DNA from: Frigoribacterium sp. JB110
Lineage (GTDB): Bacteria > Actinomycetota > Actinomycetes > Actinomycetales > Microbacteriaceae
Assembly: GCF_900163665.1 (NCBI RefSeq)
Contig: NZ_FUIA01000002.1
Location: 1-64,000 of the forward strand
Reading direction: 5' to 3'
Length of the DNA: 64,000 bases
In this document: positions 44,211 to 53,295 of the stretch, in pieces
How the letters are laid out: each line of letters begins with the position of its first letter
How positions within the stretch are numbered: position 1 is the first letter of the stretch
Position numbers and translations under genes: made by a program
Notes under the pieces: generated by a model
Databases searched by the model: none
Seen by the model: only the letters and a program-made list of their open reading frames with translations
Told to the model about the DNA's origin: nothing

Positions 44211-45286
44211 ATGCTTCTCCTTGTTTCACGAATAAGGAGCCAGATTAGGTAGAGACCACCCAGGCTCACGGTGATGAGGCCAACCGGAACAGGCCGGTAG
44301 ACCTGCGCGATCACGAGCGACAGCAACTGCGCGAGAGACAAGAGCGCGGCTCCCATGAACGCGGACGCAGCCACGGTTACCCCGGGTGTCCGTGTCAATC
44401 GCCTCGCGAGCTGTGGCGCGGACAGTGCGACGAACCCGATCGGACCGGCAGCAGCTGTCACCAACGCGGTCGTCGCAACTCCCAGGATCAGCAGCAGCGG
44501 GCGAGCAACGGAAGCGTTCACCCCCTGAGCGAGTGCCGCGTCGTCACCAAGTTCCAGTTGTCGCAGAGCGGGAGCCAACATCGTCACTCCGATGAAGACA
44601 ATCAGGCCCCCGATGATGACGGGGACAAGCGAGTGCCATCCGACGCGACTGAGCGACCCGGCCGCCCAGAAACCGACGCTCATCGCATCGGTGATCTCGG
44701 CGCGAGTGATGAGGTACGCGTTGATCGATCCCAGCATCGCGGAAACTCCGATGCCGACGATGATGAGGCGGAAACCCTGCACGCCTCCTCGATAGGAGAG
44801 CAGATACACCACGATTGCGGTGAGCAGCCCGCCGACCAGAGCTGCTGCGGCGATGTACCAGTACTGATTCGCGCCGATGACAAGGATTGTGAGCACCACG
44901 GCCGTGTACGATCCTGCGTCGAAGCCGATTACATCCGGAGATCCCAGGGGGTTGCGGGTCAGCGATTGGAAGATTGCACCGCCGATCCCCAGTAGCGCTC
45001 CGAACAGGATTGCCGCGATCGCGATGGGCAGACGCCATTCCGTCACGATCAGGCGATGGAAGTCATCGCCCTGGCCGAAGAGCGACTGGACAACCTGGGC
45101 AGTTGTCAGTGGATAGTCACCGATTCCGAGGGACATCACCGCAACGGTCACCGCAACTACGGCGAGGATCGAGTTGATCGCAATGCTCCGTGCGCTGAAT
45201 CTCAGCGCGACGGCGCGCTGAGTACGGATTGTGCGGTTCCGGTAACCGAAATCGATCTGTCGTGGGATTTGAATAGTGGATTTCAT
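44207..45286 (-). CDS. Fe-siderophore importer permease 2 (FecCD family)
   Basis: A 359-aa, about 10-TM permease. The FecCD motif is seen in LPIAIAAILFGALLGIGGAI, FQSLTRNPLGSPDVIGFDAG and GPIGFVALSAPQLARRLT. ATG 45286 overlaps the stop of permease 1 by 4 bp; the frame extends upstream as a shadow of that gene. It forms a heterodimeric channel with permease 1. Confidence 0.94.
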   Translation of the reverse strand: MKSTIQIPRQIDFGYRNRTIRTQRAVALRFSARSIAINSILAVVAVTVAVMSLGIGDYPLTTAQVVQSLFGQGDDFHRLIVTEWRLPIAIAAILFGALLGIGGAIFQSLTRNPLGSPDVIGFDAGSYTAVVLTILVIGANQYWYIAAAALVGGLLTAIVVYLLSYRGGVQGFRLIIVGIGVSAMLGSINAYLITRAEITDAMSVGFWAAGSLSRVGWHSLVPVIIGGLIVFIGVTMLAPALRQLELGDDAALAQGVNASVARPLLLILGVATTALVTAAAGPIGFVALSAPQLARRLTRTPGVTVAASAFMGAALLSLAQLLSLVIAQVYRPVPVGLITVSLGGLYLIWLLIRETRRSI

Positions 45287-46341
45287 AGCCCGGATGCCTT
45301 TCGCCGGCGCACAAGTGCGATGAGGACGGGGGCACCGATGAGTGCGGTGAGCACGCCGGCCTCGATCTCGCCGGGGCGGGTGATCACTCGTCCCAGCACG
45401 TCTGCGATGAGCACGATGGAGGGTGCCGCGAGGGCGGTGTAGGCGATGATCCATCGCTGGTCGGGTCCGGTGAACCAGCGCACGATGTGCGGGACCATGA
45501 GACCTACGAACGCGATACCTCCGGTGAGCGCTGTTCCGCCACCTGCGAGGAGCGTCACGGCAATGATCCCCAAAATACGAGTGCGGGTGACGCTTGCTCC
45601 GAGTGCGGTCGCTTGGTCGTCTCCCAGCGCGACCGCGTTCAAGGAGCTGCTGATCAGTGCGGCTAACAGGATTCCTACCGCCAGAAACGGGGCAACCGAA
45701 GCGGTGTCATCGAGTGAGGCGCGCGAGAGGGAACCCAACCCCCAAGCCCGGAAGGAACGGAACGTCTCCTGATCCATCAGTGTCAGAAACGTTGAGAAAG
45801 CTGAGAGGACAGCGGCAAGTGCGATGCCTGCGAGCACGAGTGTGACGGGAGATGAGGCGCCTCGTCCCGCTGACCCGATCAGGTAGACGAGCACCGTGGC
45901 AAGGATCGCACCGATGAACGAAAACCAGATGTACCCGGTGATTCCTCCGACTCCGAACAACGTCACGCCAACGACAATGGCGAACCCCGCTCCGGCATTT
46001 ACGCCGAGAATACCGGGATCGGCAAGCGGGTTGCGTGTGATCGCCTGGATGAGCGCGCCCGAAACACCGAATGCCACACCAGCAGCAATCCCCACAACCG
46101 TGCGAGGTACTCGTAATGTCCAGACAATGGAGCTTGCCTCGGAGCTATCTGGGGAGAGTACGACCCGCCAGATCTCGCTGATGGGTAACGGGTTCGCGCC
46201 GAATGACAGGCTTGCTGCCAGAACCACCACAAGCAACGCGAGCAGCACAATCACACCCGATATTCGACGGTTGCTTGTTGGGAGGTGCCCTTCTCCCAGC
46301 GCACTGCACGCCTCGCGCGCACCTACTAACGAAACAGTCAT
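45283..46341 (-). CDS. Fe-siderophore importer permease 1 (FecCD family)
   Basis: A 352-aa, about 10-TM permease with the family motifs LRVPRTVVGIAAGVAFGVSG, AITRNPLADPGILGVNAGAG and GGIAFVGLMVPHIVRWFTGP. ATG 46341 was chosen after the 80-bp spacer from the binding-protein gene; longer frames lack support. Together with permease 2 and the ATPase it makes a complete BtuCD-type importer. Confidence 0.94.
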   Translation of the reverse strand: MTVSLVGAREACSALGEGHLPTSNRRISGVIVLLALLVVVLAASLSFGANPLPISEIWRVVLSPDSSEASSIVWTLRVPRTVVGIAAGVAFGVSGALIQAITRNPLADPGILGVNAGAGFAIVVGVTLFGVGGITGYIWFSFIGAILATVLVYLIGSAGRGASSPVTLVLAGIALAAVLSAFSTFLTLMDQETFRSFRAWGLGSLSRASLDDTASVAPFLAVGILLAALISSSLNAVALGDDQATALGASVTRTRILGIIAVTLLAGGGTALTGGIAFVGLMVPHIVRWFTGPDQRWIIAYTALAAPSIVLIADVLGRVITRPGEIEAGVLTALIGAPVLIALVRRRKASGL

Positions 46342-46421
46342 GACCGATCTTTCGTGTTGTTCAGCTATCGCGGCACCACGGACTGCTAGACCCGTGGTGC
46401 CGCGATAGTCCGTGACCCGAG

Positions 46422-47486
46422 TTAGAACACGTCCGCAATCTGGGGAACGACGCGTTCGACCGCCCAAGCATTGCCGATGGGTCCGCCGCTGGTGATTGCC
46501 CACAAGAGATCGCCGCCGTCGTCAGTTTTCGGCGGCAGCTGGACAAACTGACCGGACGATACCGCTCCCAGGTTTTGGAACAGGTCGCGACCTGTCAACT
46601 CCTGCATTTCGGCTTCGCTCGCGGCTGCGCTCTGTCCAAGGATGAGGACGTCGGCGTCAATCTTCGATAGAAGTTCATCACTAACCTTGGTATCCGTCAC
46701 GAATTCCGTGGCGTTCGGGTTCTCGCTGAAACCGAGGTCGGCCAGGAATGCAGCGGGCGCGGAGCCAGGCTGTGAGAAGTACTGCAGTCCGTTTGTTGGG
46801 CCGTAGTAGATCGCCCAGGTCGCGGTGAGCCCGTCGAACTCGGGATGATCTGCACGCACTTGCGCGAAGCGTTCATCGTGTTCCGCAATGACAGCTTCGG
46901 CCGCGCCGCTAAGGTCTAGCGTCTCACCTAGGACGCGGATCGAGTCCTGCCAGGGAATGGTGCGTTGAGACGATTCCGGGCTTGTCACCACCGGGGCTAT
47001 CTTGGAGAGTTGCTGGTAGTAGTCACGCAGTTCGCCGTAACCGGGCACCCAGCCTACGGTGACGATGAGGTCGGGGTTGCTCGCTGCGATGGCCTCGATG
47101 GGGATGTCTTCGCCCATCATGAACTCGTAGGTGTCCAGCTCGGCTGACCCATGCTCTTCGAGGTAGCCGCCCTCGCTTACGAAGTTCGAGGTCAACACAG
47201 GCGTGACCCCTAAGGAAAGCAGCAACTCGGTGTCGATCGCGTTCGGGACGATCGCTGCGATCCGCTCAGGGCGCTCCTCGAGGATCGTCTCTCCGTACGG
47301 TGATTCGAGCGTCAGAGGGTAACTGGTCTTGCCTTCAGCGGCAGGGAGCAGGCTTGATTCGCTTGCGCCGGGCTCTTCAGGACTGTCGTTGGAGTCCGGG
47401 CTCGTGGAGCAGCCCGCGATGAGCAGTATTGTCGCGAGGCTCGCCCCGATACTGGCAGCGACGCGGGAGCGTCTGGTCTTCTTCAT
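46422..47486 (-). CDS. Fe-siderophore-binding lipoprotein 1
   Basis: A 354-aa extracellular binding protein anchored by a lipidated Cys (signal peptide 1-25, lipobox LIAGC). The FhuD/TroA fold is visible from RPERIAAIVPNAIDTELLL to the C-terminal SGGPIGNAWAVERVVP. It delivers the ferric complex to the FecCD permeases. It is closely paralogous to the next lipoprotein upstream (shared SYPLTLESP, TELLL.LGVTP, SEGGYL). Between the permeases and lipoprotein 2 in the operon. Confidence 0.93.
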   Translation of the reverse strand: MKKTRRSRVAASIGASLATILLIAGCSTSPDSNDSPEEPGASESSLLPAAEGKTSYPLTLESPYGETILEERPERIAAIVPNAIDTELLLSLGVTPVLTSNFVSEGGYLEEHGSAELDTYEFMMGEDIPIEAIAASNPDLIVTVGWVPGYGELRDYYQQLSKIAPVVTSPESSQRTIPWQDSIRVLGETLDLSGAAEAVIAEHDERFAQVRADHPEFDGLTATWAIYYGPTNGLQYFSQPGSAPAAFLADLGFSENPNATEFVTDTKVSDELLSKIDADVLILGQSAAASEAEMQELTGRDLFQNLGAVSSGQFVQLPPKTDDGGDLLWAITSGGPIGNAWAVERVVPQIADVF

Positions 47487-47535
47487 TCGTGTTTGCCTTT
47501 CTATAGTTCAGATTGTTCATTGATGAGAGGGATGG

Positions 47536-48624
47536 TCATGAAGTCTTCGTTAGGACATCGGCGATGAGAGGAACGAGATAATCTGCGGCCCATTCCTGCC
47601 CGATTGGTCCGCCTACCGTGACCGTCCAGAGCAGATCTCGGTCGTCTTCGGTCTTCGGAGCCAACCGGACGAGATGCCTAGACGTGACAGCGCCCAGATT
47701 CATGAAGAGGGTGTTTTCGGTGACAAGCTCGTGCATTTCTTCATCGCTCGCGTTCACGGTCTGGCCCAGCAAGAGAACATCCGCATCGATTTGGGTCAGC
47801 AGTTCACTGCTGACCCACGGGTCGCCTACGAACTGATTAGCCTTCGGATTCGGAATGAACCCAAGCTCGCTGAGAAAGAGTTCTGTCCCCGATCCCGATG
47901 GAGACATATAGCGGAGGCTATTTGCGGCCCCGAAGTGGAGAACCCAGCTAGTGGTGAGACCCGCAAATTCCGGGTGTTCCTTTCGTATCTCGGCGAAATG
48001 TTCTTGGTGATGTGCGATAACTTGTGTTGCTGCGTCTTCGAGGTCGAGCGTCGATCCAAGGAGGCGAATAGAGTCTTGCCAAGGGATGAGCTGTTGCGAC
48101 GACGTGTCGGGACTGGTCAGTACTGGGGCGATTGACGTCAATCGGTCGTAGTAGTCGCCAAGGTTGACGCCACTCAACCCGTCTGTCCATCCCACCGCCA
48201 CGATGAGGTCAGGGTGGCTGGCGGCGATGGTTTCTATCGGAAGGTCTTCACCGGACACGAACTCGTAGGTTTCAATTTCTGCTGCCCCATGATCGTCGAG
48301 ATAACCGCCTTCACTCACGAGACTTGACGTGAGAATGGGGGTCACGCCGAGGGCGAGAAGCAGCTCAGTGTCGATCGCTGTCGGGGCGACCGCTGCAATG
48401 CGTTCAGGCCGTTCCGGAAGAACAGTCTCACCGAACGGTGATTCGAGCGTCAGCGGATAGCTTGTAGTCTGCTCGGCCGCTGGCAGTAAAGATGCTTGCT
48501 CAGGGTGTCTTGTTGCATTATCGGATTCGGGCTTTGCCGAGCAGCTTGCAGCGAACAAGGAAATGGTGAGAACAACACAGATGCTGCTGAGGATGCGAGA
48601 AGGCTTAGCTTGCGAACGGCTCAT
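47536..48624 (-). CDS. Fe-siderophore-binding lipoprotein 2
   Basis: A 362-aa lipoprotein with signal peptide and lipobox FAASC, then a Ser/Glu-rich linker and the same fold as lipoprotein 1 (RPERIAAVAPTAIDTELLLA, YLDDHGAAEIETYEF). ATG 48624 overlaps the MFS stop (ATGA). The two copies probably arose by tandem duplication and may bind different siderophores for one permease. Divergence lies mostly in the mid-domain loops. Confidence 0.93.
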   Translation of the reverse strand: MSRSQAKPSRILSSICVVLTISLFAASCSAKPESDNATRHPEQASLLPAAEQTTSYPLTLESPFGETVLPERPERIAAVAPTAIDTELLLALGVTPILTSSLVSEGGYLDDHGAAEIETYEFVSGEDLPIETIAASHPDLIVAVGWTDGLSGVNLGDYYDRLTSIAPVLTSPDTSSQQLIPWQDSIRLLGSTLDLEDAATQVIAHHQEHFAEIRKEHPEFAGLTTSWVLHFGAANSLRYMSPSGSGTELFLSELGFIPNPKANQFVGDPWVSSELLTQIDADVLLLGQTVNASDEEMHELVTENTLFMNLGAVTSRHLVRLAPKTEDDRDLLWTVTVGGPIGQEWAADYLVPLIADVLTKTS

Positions 48625-49808
48625 GGTTTCCCTATCTGAATTGAGGATCGCTGCGTCCGGGCGACCGGGCTGAGGAAGATCGAAACGAAGAGAACGAGGA
48701 GGGGAATGACGAGCGCGCCACGCAGTCCGGCACGTTCGCCGACAAATCCGAGAAGGGGTGGAGCAACCAGGAACGCGATATATCCAATGACGGTCACGAA
48801 AGCAACACGCGTTGCCGAGTTCTCTCCCGATGCCCCAGCCGAGGAGATCGCTACAGGGAACCCCAGAGACGCGCCCAGACCCCACAACACAACTGCAACC
48901 CCCGCCACGACTGAATTGTCAACGAAAGCAACAAGCGAGATTCCAACAACGGCACTCAGAGCGCTCGCTCCGAGCACCCAGGCACGCCCGAATCGTTGAA
49001 CAACCGGTCCTCCCAAGAACCGTCCTAGCGTCATCGCCGCGGCGAAGACCGCGAAGACCGTCGAACTGAGTGCTGGATTCAGACCATGCCCATCGACCAT
49101 GATCAGGGGAAGCCAGTCGTTCGCCGTGCCCTCAGCGAACGCCATTGCGAGAACGATGACTCCGATGAGCCAAAGAGAGGAGTCGCGCCATACTGCTCGC
49201 TCAGAACGATAGGCCGGTGTATTTGGTTTCTGTCGGCGACCGGTTGCGGGCGGTAAGAAGCGTATGCAAACTAGCAGGATCACAATGCCGGACAGTCCGA
49301 TCGTCATCAGATGCGTGACAACTGAGAAATCCGCGGCGGTAGCCACAATTCCGAGTGCCGCACCGATAAGGGTGCCCAAGCTAAACGAACCATGTAACGC
49401 TGGCAGGAACGGTCTGCCAGAGATGGCTTCGACATCTGCGCCCTCAACGTTCAGTGCAATCTCGCTACCGCCCATGCTCAGACCGAACAACGCCAATGCC
49501 GCGATGACGAATCCGTCGATCTGGGCTGCCGCGCCAAGACCTATGAGGGGCACGCTCACGGCTACACCCAACGTGCCGAATGCGATCAGTGGCTTTGCGC
49601 CAAGTCGAGCCAACAGCGGCCCTGAACAGAGAATCCCCGCCATCGCCCCTAGTGATAGACCAAAGATCACGATACCCATCTGCGCGGTTGAGGCTCCGAG
49701 CAAATCGCGAATCGCTGGTGTGCGCGTGACCCAGGACGACATTGCCAGACCCGGCAATAGAAACGATGCACAAAGCGCCAAGCGGCGTGCCGCGAGGGTG
49801 GTTGACAT
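48621..49808 (-). CDS. MFS transporter of the iron operon
   Basis: A 395-aa, 12-TM MFS protein (SSWVTRTPAIRDLLGASTAQ, motif GLSLGAMAGILCSGPLLARL, later EGTANDWLPLIM). The WVTR and NDWLP segments recall the YfkF/FucP-like MFS group. ATG 49808 has GAAAGG upstream. Second gene of the operon, 87 bp after SIP. Probably releases the iron-stripped siderophore or imports an alternate form; not demonstrated. Confidence 0.85.
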   Translation of the reverse strand: MSTTLAARRLALCASFLLPGLAMSSWVTRTPAIRDLLGASTAQMGIVIFGLSLGAMAGILCSGPLLARLGAKPLIAFGTLGVAVSVPLIGLGAAAQIDGFVIAALALFGLSMGGSEIALNVEGADVEAISGRPFLPALHGSFSLGTLIGAALGIVATAADFSVVTHLMTIGLSGIVILLVCIRFLPPATGRRQKPNTPAYRSERAVWRDSSLWLIGVIVLAMAFAEGTANDWLPLIMVDGHGLNPALSSTVFAVFAAAMTLGRFLGGPVVQRFGRAWVLGASALSAVVGISLVAFVDNSVVAGVAVVLWGLGASLGFPVAISSAGASGENSATRVAFVTVIGYIAFLVAPPLLGFVGERAGLRGALVIPLLVLFVSIFLSPVARTQRSSIQIGKP

Positions 49809-49895
49809 TGACTGCCTTTCTTTATTGCTGGTGTGCCCGAGAACCACTGAGCGGGTGGGATAGGTCGTGGGTGAGGGATGCAGGTTCCCTTCGCC

Positions 49896-50717
49896 TCACT
49901 GGCCGACGAGTTCGGCCGCGCCCCGCTTCCAGTAGCCCGTGAAATCGATGTCGGACTTTGGGACACCGCGTTCTTTGACCAAGAAGCGGCGCATCTTTTG
50001 CACTTCGGCCTGTTCGCCAGCGAGCCAAGCAAACGGCTCATTGTCGTGCCAGTTCACGCCTCGTATCGCGTTGAGCAGCGGGTGCCGCGTGCCAGTGTGG
50101 CGAGGAATCCAGGAGATCTCGATTCCCTCAGGGGCAGTGAGTTCTTGTCGGTGATCGTCTTCCGCAACATCGATGAGAACCTGACCGCGCGCATCGCACG
50201 GTAGTTCTTCGAGGAGCCGTGCAATAGCGGGAATCGCTGTATCGTCACCTGCCACAAGGAACCAGTCGCAACCGGCAGGCAGGCTCTGCGTCTTGCCCGG
50301 ACCCGCGATATGGATCGGGTCACCAGGTCGTGCCCGCCGAGCCCAATCGGCCGCAACCCCGTGCCCATGCAGCACGAAATCAACATCCAGCTCACGCGAT
50401 TCCGAGTCGTAACGTCGCACCGAGTACGCCCGTGCGATGGGGCGCCTCCCTTCCGCGAACGTTACGCGGCCATTTTCGATCACAGGCAAGACCGGCTCAC
50501 TCTCACCTGGATAGGGAAACAGCAAACGAATATCGTCATCGAACCCCGGTGAGGTGAAAGCTGGTTGCAGATCTCCCCCTGGCGAGGTGAACTCACCCAA
50601 CTGGCTCCCCGTCAGCGTGATCCGCTTCATCCCCGAAGTCACGTCCACAACGCGGCCTACAGCAAGTTCACGCAGCGCTACTGGAACCAAGCGCAACGTA
50701 CGTGCAGACACACTCAT
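49896..50717 (-). CDS. Siderophore-interacting protein (ferric reductase)
   Basis: A 273-aa SIP-family flavoprotein. FAD-binding barrel (VTSGMKRITLTGSQLGEF, ARAYSVRRYD, ELDVDFVLHGHG.AADWA) and NAD(P)H half (CDWFLVAGDDTAIPAIARLL, FAWLAGEQAEVQKMRRFL, DIDFTGYWKRG). The RxYS motif that contacts FAD is present. ATG 50717 has AAGGAG upstream. First gene of the ten-gene operon. It reduces Fe(III)-siderophore in the cytosol to free Fe(II). Divergent from the tandem AraC regulator. Confidence 0.94.
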   Translation of the reverse strand: MSVSARTLRLVPVALRELAVGRVVDVTSGMKRITLTGSQLGEFTSPGGDLQPAFTSPGFDDDIRLLFPYPGESEPVLPVIENGRVTFAEGRRPIARAYSVRRYDSESRELDVDFVLHGHGVAADWARRARPGDPIHIAGPGKTQSLPAGCDWFLVAGDDTAIPAIARLLEELPCDARGQVLIDVAEDDHRQELTAPEGIEISWIPRHTGTRHPLLNAIRGVNWHDNEPFAWLAGEQAEVQKMRRFLVKERGVPKSDIDFTGYWKRGAAELVGQ

Positions 50718-50779
50718 AGACAATCTCCTTACAGCGACAGAACGGACCACCCCCACAAGCATCGGCACACATGGGCTCA

Positions 50780-50803
50780 CTAAGTAAGTGTACCCTTACT
50801 TAG
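50780..50803. promoter_or_regulatory. 24-bp palindrome in the iron-operon promoter
   Basis: CTAAGTAAG and CTTACTTAG form perfect 9-bp arms around TGTACC, 63 bp upstream of the SIP start and 73 bp before the AraC start. A second short inverted repeat CGGAT-GATTT-ATCCG follows at 50806-50820. It aligns poorly with the 19-bp IdeR consensus, so the binder may be the AraC-type protein or another repressor. Confidence 0.6.
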
Positions 50804-50875
50804 GTCGGATGATTTATCCGTAAGCGCAGAGTTCGCATACTCTGATGCTGATGCCTGACTAGTGAACAAAGGATC

Positions 50876-52471
50876 ATGCTCGTGCTGTTCGACCCACCAC
50901 CGGTGCCTACCTCCCAAGCAGTGTCTGTGCACAACACACGTGACCCCTCCCTCTTATGGGTGCACGCGGGAACCGCAGAGGTTCGCGCAGCGCAACAGGA
51001 GTACCTACTCTCCTCCGGGCAGGGCATATGGTTGCCTGCCGGTATCCCCTACACCGTGGAGGTGGGCGCTGACTCAGTCGCATTCCCGATCTTCCCAGCC
51101 GCAGGAACCCGCGCGCCGAACCTCGACCGACCCCAGCGCATCAATCTCTCAAACAGCTGGTCCGAGTGGCTCATCTACCAGTTCGCGCGGAGTATCGGCT
51201 ACCTTCGGGGCGCAACCTCCGACACCAGCCTCCTCGATCTGGTTGCCGGGTCTCGCTACGCGACACCTAAGGAAGAAGCGCGGCCTATAGAGCAGGTGCC
51301 ACTGCCTCCGATGCCCCGCTCACCTGAAGCCCTGACGGTCGCGCACTCGCTGCTCCAGAGACCCGATGATCCCTCCGAGACGACAGACCACGCACGAGCG
51401 GTCAATATCAGCGTTCGGACTTTGCAACTGCAGTTTCTGCAAGAGACAGGACTTCCATTCATACGGTGGCGCACTGCTGTACGTGTTGCGGCCTCAGCCG
51501 CCCTGATGGATGCTGGCCACGAGATCGGCCAAGCAGGCAGGCAGGTCGGCTTCTCCACTCCCGCTGGATTCACGAGAGCATTCCACACACAAACTGGAAT
51601 GACCCCCCGCCAGTACAAGAAGGCGCGGCCTGTCATTCCCCGTCACGATGACACCCTTGCCACCGACTTCAGCGAACTGATGCTGCCTCAACTGCAACCT
51701 GAGGCGGCTCCACCTGAGGCTTCACCGCCGTCCGTCCCGGCAACGCAGACCTGGAATCGGACCAACGATTTCCACGTCCTGGTATGGCTCTACCGCGGTG
51801 CCGCGCGAGTAATGGTCGGTGAGCGCACTCGACGACTCCGACGCGGCGACGCTATCTGGCTTCCCGCAGGCGTTCGCAACAGCATTACACTTTCGCGCGG
51901 CTCGCTGCTACTCCCTCTCGGATCACGCCACGGCACACCGGAAACGCGACTTCCTCGCAACCTCGTCCAGCGATTTCCAGATGAGGCTGAGCTCTACCTG
52001 CTGCACACTTTCGTCGCCAATTACAGCCTTGTTCGCCCTACGTCGCACGACCCGAACCGGATCACGCACTCATTTCTCAAGCATGCCACGAGGACGCGAG
52101 CCGGAGCAGCCGAAGACTTGGCGGGAGTTACGCCCGTTTACAAGATCATCCGCGCGGTGCGCAACAATCCAGCGGATCGACGAACTCTCACACGATGGGC
52201 GCAAGTACTCAATGCCGACGCAAGAGACCTCGGCCGCGCTTTCCTCGCGACCACAGGGCAGAGTTATGTGGCCTGGCGATCGGAGGTACGCATGACCGAA
52301 GCACGCCGCTATCTTGAAGAAGGGGTTGGTGTGGCGCAGGCGGCTCGTCGGCTTGGCTACGCACATCCATCAGCATTTACCACGGTCTTCACCCGAGCCC
52401 ACGACATGTCCCCGCGTGAATATCAACGCAATGGTTGGCAACACACTGATGAGCCCCTGATCATCCGCTAG
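50876..52471 (+). CDS. Tandem AraC-type regulator (two cupin-HTH units in one chain)
   Basis: A 531-aa protein made of two consecutive AraC-like units. Unit 1: cupin-like N-terminus (LLWVHAGTAEV.., SSGQGIWLPAGIPYTVEV) and double HTH at about 165-255 (AVNISVRTLQLQFLQETGLP; IGQAGRQVGFSTPAGFTRAF, TGMTPRQYKKA). Unit 2: a second cupin (LVWLYRGAARVMVGERTRRL, GDAIWLPAGVRNSITL) and double HTH at about 430-520 (LNADARDLGRAFLATTGQSY; ARRLGYAHPSAFTTVF, MSPREYQRN). AraC regulators normally have one unit and dimerise. ATG 50876 has AAGGA upstream. Divergent from the iron operon, so probably its YbtA-like activator. Confidence 0.85.
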   Translation: MLVLFDPPPVPTSQAVSVHNTRDPSLLWVHAGTAEVRAAQQEYLLSSGQGIWLPAGIPYTVEVGADSVAFPIFPAAGTRAPNLDRPQRINLSNSWSEWLIYQFARSIGYLRGATSDTSLLDLVAGSRYATPKEEARPIEQVPLPPMPRSPEALTVAHSLLQRPDDPSETTDHARAVNISVRTLQLQFLQETGLPFIRWRTAVRVAASAALMDAGHEIGQAGRQVGFSTPAGFTRAFHTQTGMTPRQYKKARPVIPRHDDTLATDFSELMLPQLQPEAAPPEASPPSVPATQTWNRTNDFHVLVWLYRGAARVMVGERTRRLRRGDAIWLPAGVRNSITLSRGSLLLPLGSRHGTPETRLPRNLVQRFPDEAELYLLHTFVANYSLVRPTSHDPNRITHSFLKHATRTRAGAAEDLAGVTPVYKIIRAVRNNPADRRTLTRWAQVLNADARDLGRAFLATTGQSYVAWRSEVRMTEARRYLEEGVGVAQAARRLGYAHPSAFTTVFTRAHDMSPREYQRNGWQHTDEPLIIR

Positions 52472-52642
52472 AACCGTCACCGGAACGACTTTGGTGATGC
52501 CCAGCCGACCCGCGCCATGGAGTAGGACCACCCCAAACTGTGCGCACCTTACCCCTGACAACATTTCCGCAAGAAAGCCTAAGACGCTGCCTACTGCACG
52601 GTTTCATGCACCGAGATCTGCGGCCGAGGATCTTTCAGGTCA

Positions 52643-53221
52643 TCACCTCACAGTGAGTGAAGCGACACTGTTTATTGCCCACTGTAAAGCCTGTTTCTGA
52701 GCACGCTTGGGAGAGTCGTCCATGATGAGAGCGGCCAGTTGCGGGACGATGTGTGGCCAGGCTGCGAGCCCGATTATTCCAAACAGGATCGGTGCGGCTT
52801 CCTTCGTCTCGATGTTCAGACGTTGTGCCAAGGAAGTGACTTTATCCTGGTAGTACACCGATCTGGAATCACTCTCCGGTTCGACGGTGTCGGGTTCGAG
52901 TGCTTCCCATTGCAACAGGCGCAACAGGTCCGGATGCTTGGCATGGTAAGCATTGACTGCTTGTAGATACGCGGAGAGGAACTCTCCTGGCGGCAAGTCT
53001 CCTTTGGGATACGGGACAATTCCGAGCAGAGAATCCAGTGCGTCAGATAACACGGCATGGAACATGCCTTGTTTGCTGCCGAAATATGCGTAGATACGTT
53101 GCTTATTCACACCGGAATTCGCGGCGATTCTATCCGTACGAGCTCCGGCAAGTCCGTGCTTCGCGAACTCCTCACGGCCCGCCTCAAGGAGCGCTCGTTT
53201 GGTGTTTTCTGGTCCAGCCAT
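52643..53221 (-). CDS. TetR-family repressor of the adjacent MFS
   Basis: A 192-aa TetR regulator. N-terminal HTH (NTKRALLEAGREEFAKHGLA; RTDRIAANSGVNKQRIYAYF) and TetR_C domain. ATG 53221 is followed by AGP.. and sits 33 bp from a large palindrome shared with the divergent MFS gene. Convergent with the tandem AraC gene. Ligand unknown, probably the MFS substrate. Confidence 0.88.
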   Translation of the reverse strand: MAGPENTKRALLEAGREEFAKHGLAGARTDRIAANSGVNKQRIYAYFGSKQGMFHAVLSDALDSLLGIVPYPKGDLPPGEFLSAYLQAVNAYHAKHPDLLRLLQWEALEPDTVEPESDSRSVYYQDKVTSLAQRLNIETKEAAPILFGIIGLAAWPHIVPQLAALIMDDSPKRAQKQALQWAINSVASLTVR

Positions 53222-53253
53222 GTCCCCAGCGTAGAAGCTCCACCACTGAGAAG

Positions 53254-53291
53254 CAACCAACCAGATAGTTGCCCAACTAACCAGTTGGTTG
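53254..53291. promoter_or_regulatory. Large palindromic operator between TetR and MFS
   Basis: Two 18-bp arms, CAACCAACCAGATAGTTG and CAACTAACCAGTTGGTTG, are inverted around CC and match at 14 of 18 positions. It lies just before the MFS start (53296) and 33 bp from the TetR start, so a repressor bound here would block both promoters. Confidence 0.65.
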
Positions 53292-53295
53292 TAGC

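Noticed and set aside
50780..50803. Possible IdeR/DtxR iron box upstream of SIP
   Set aside because: The half-sites have a 6-bp spacer, and no 19-bp register gives a convincing match to the consensus, so it is listed only as a palindrome.
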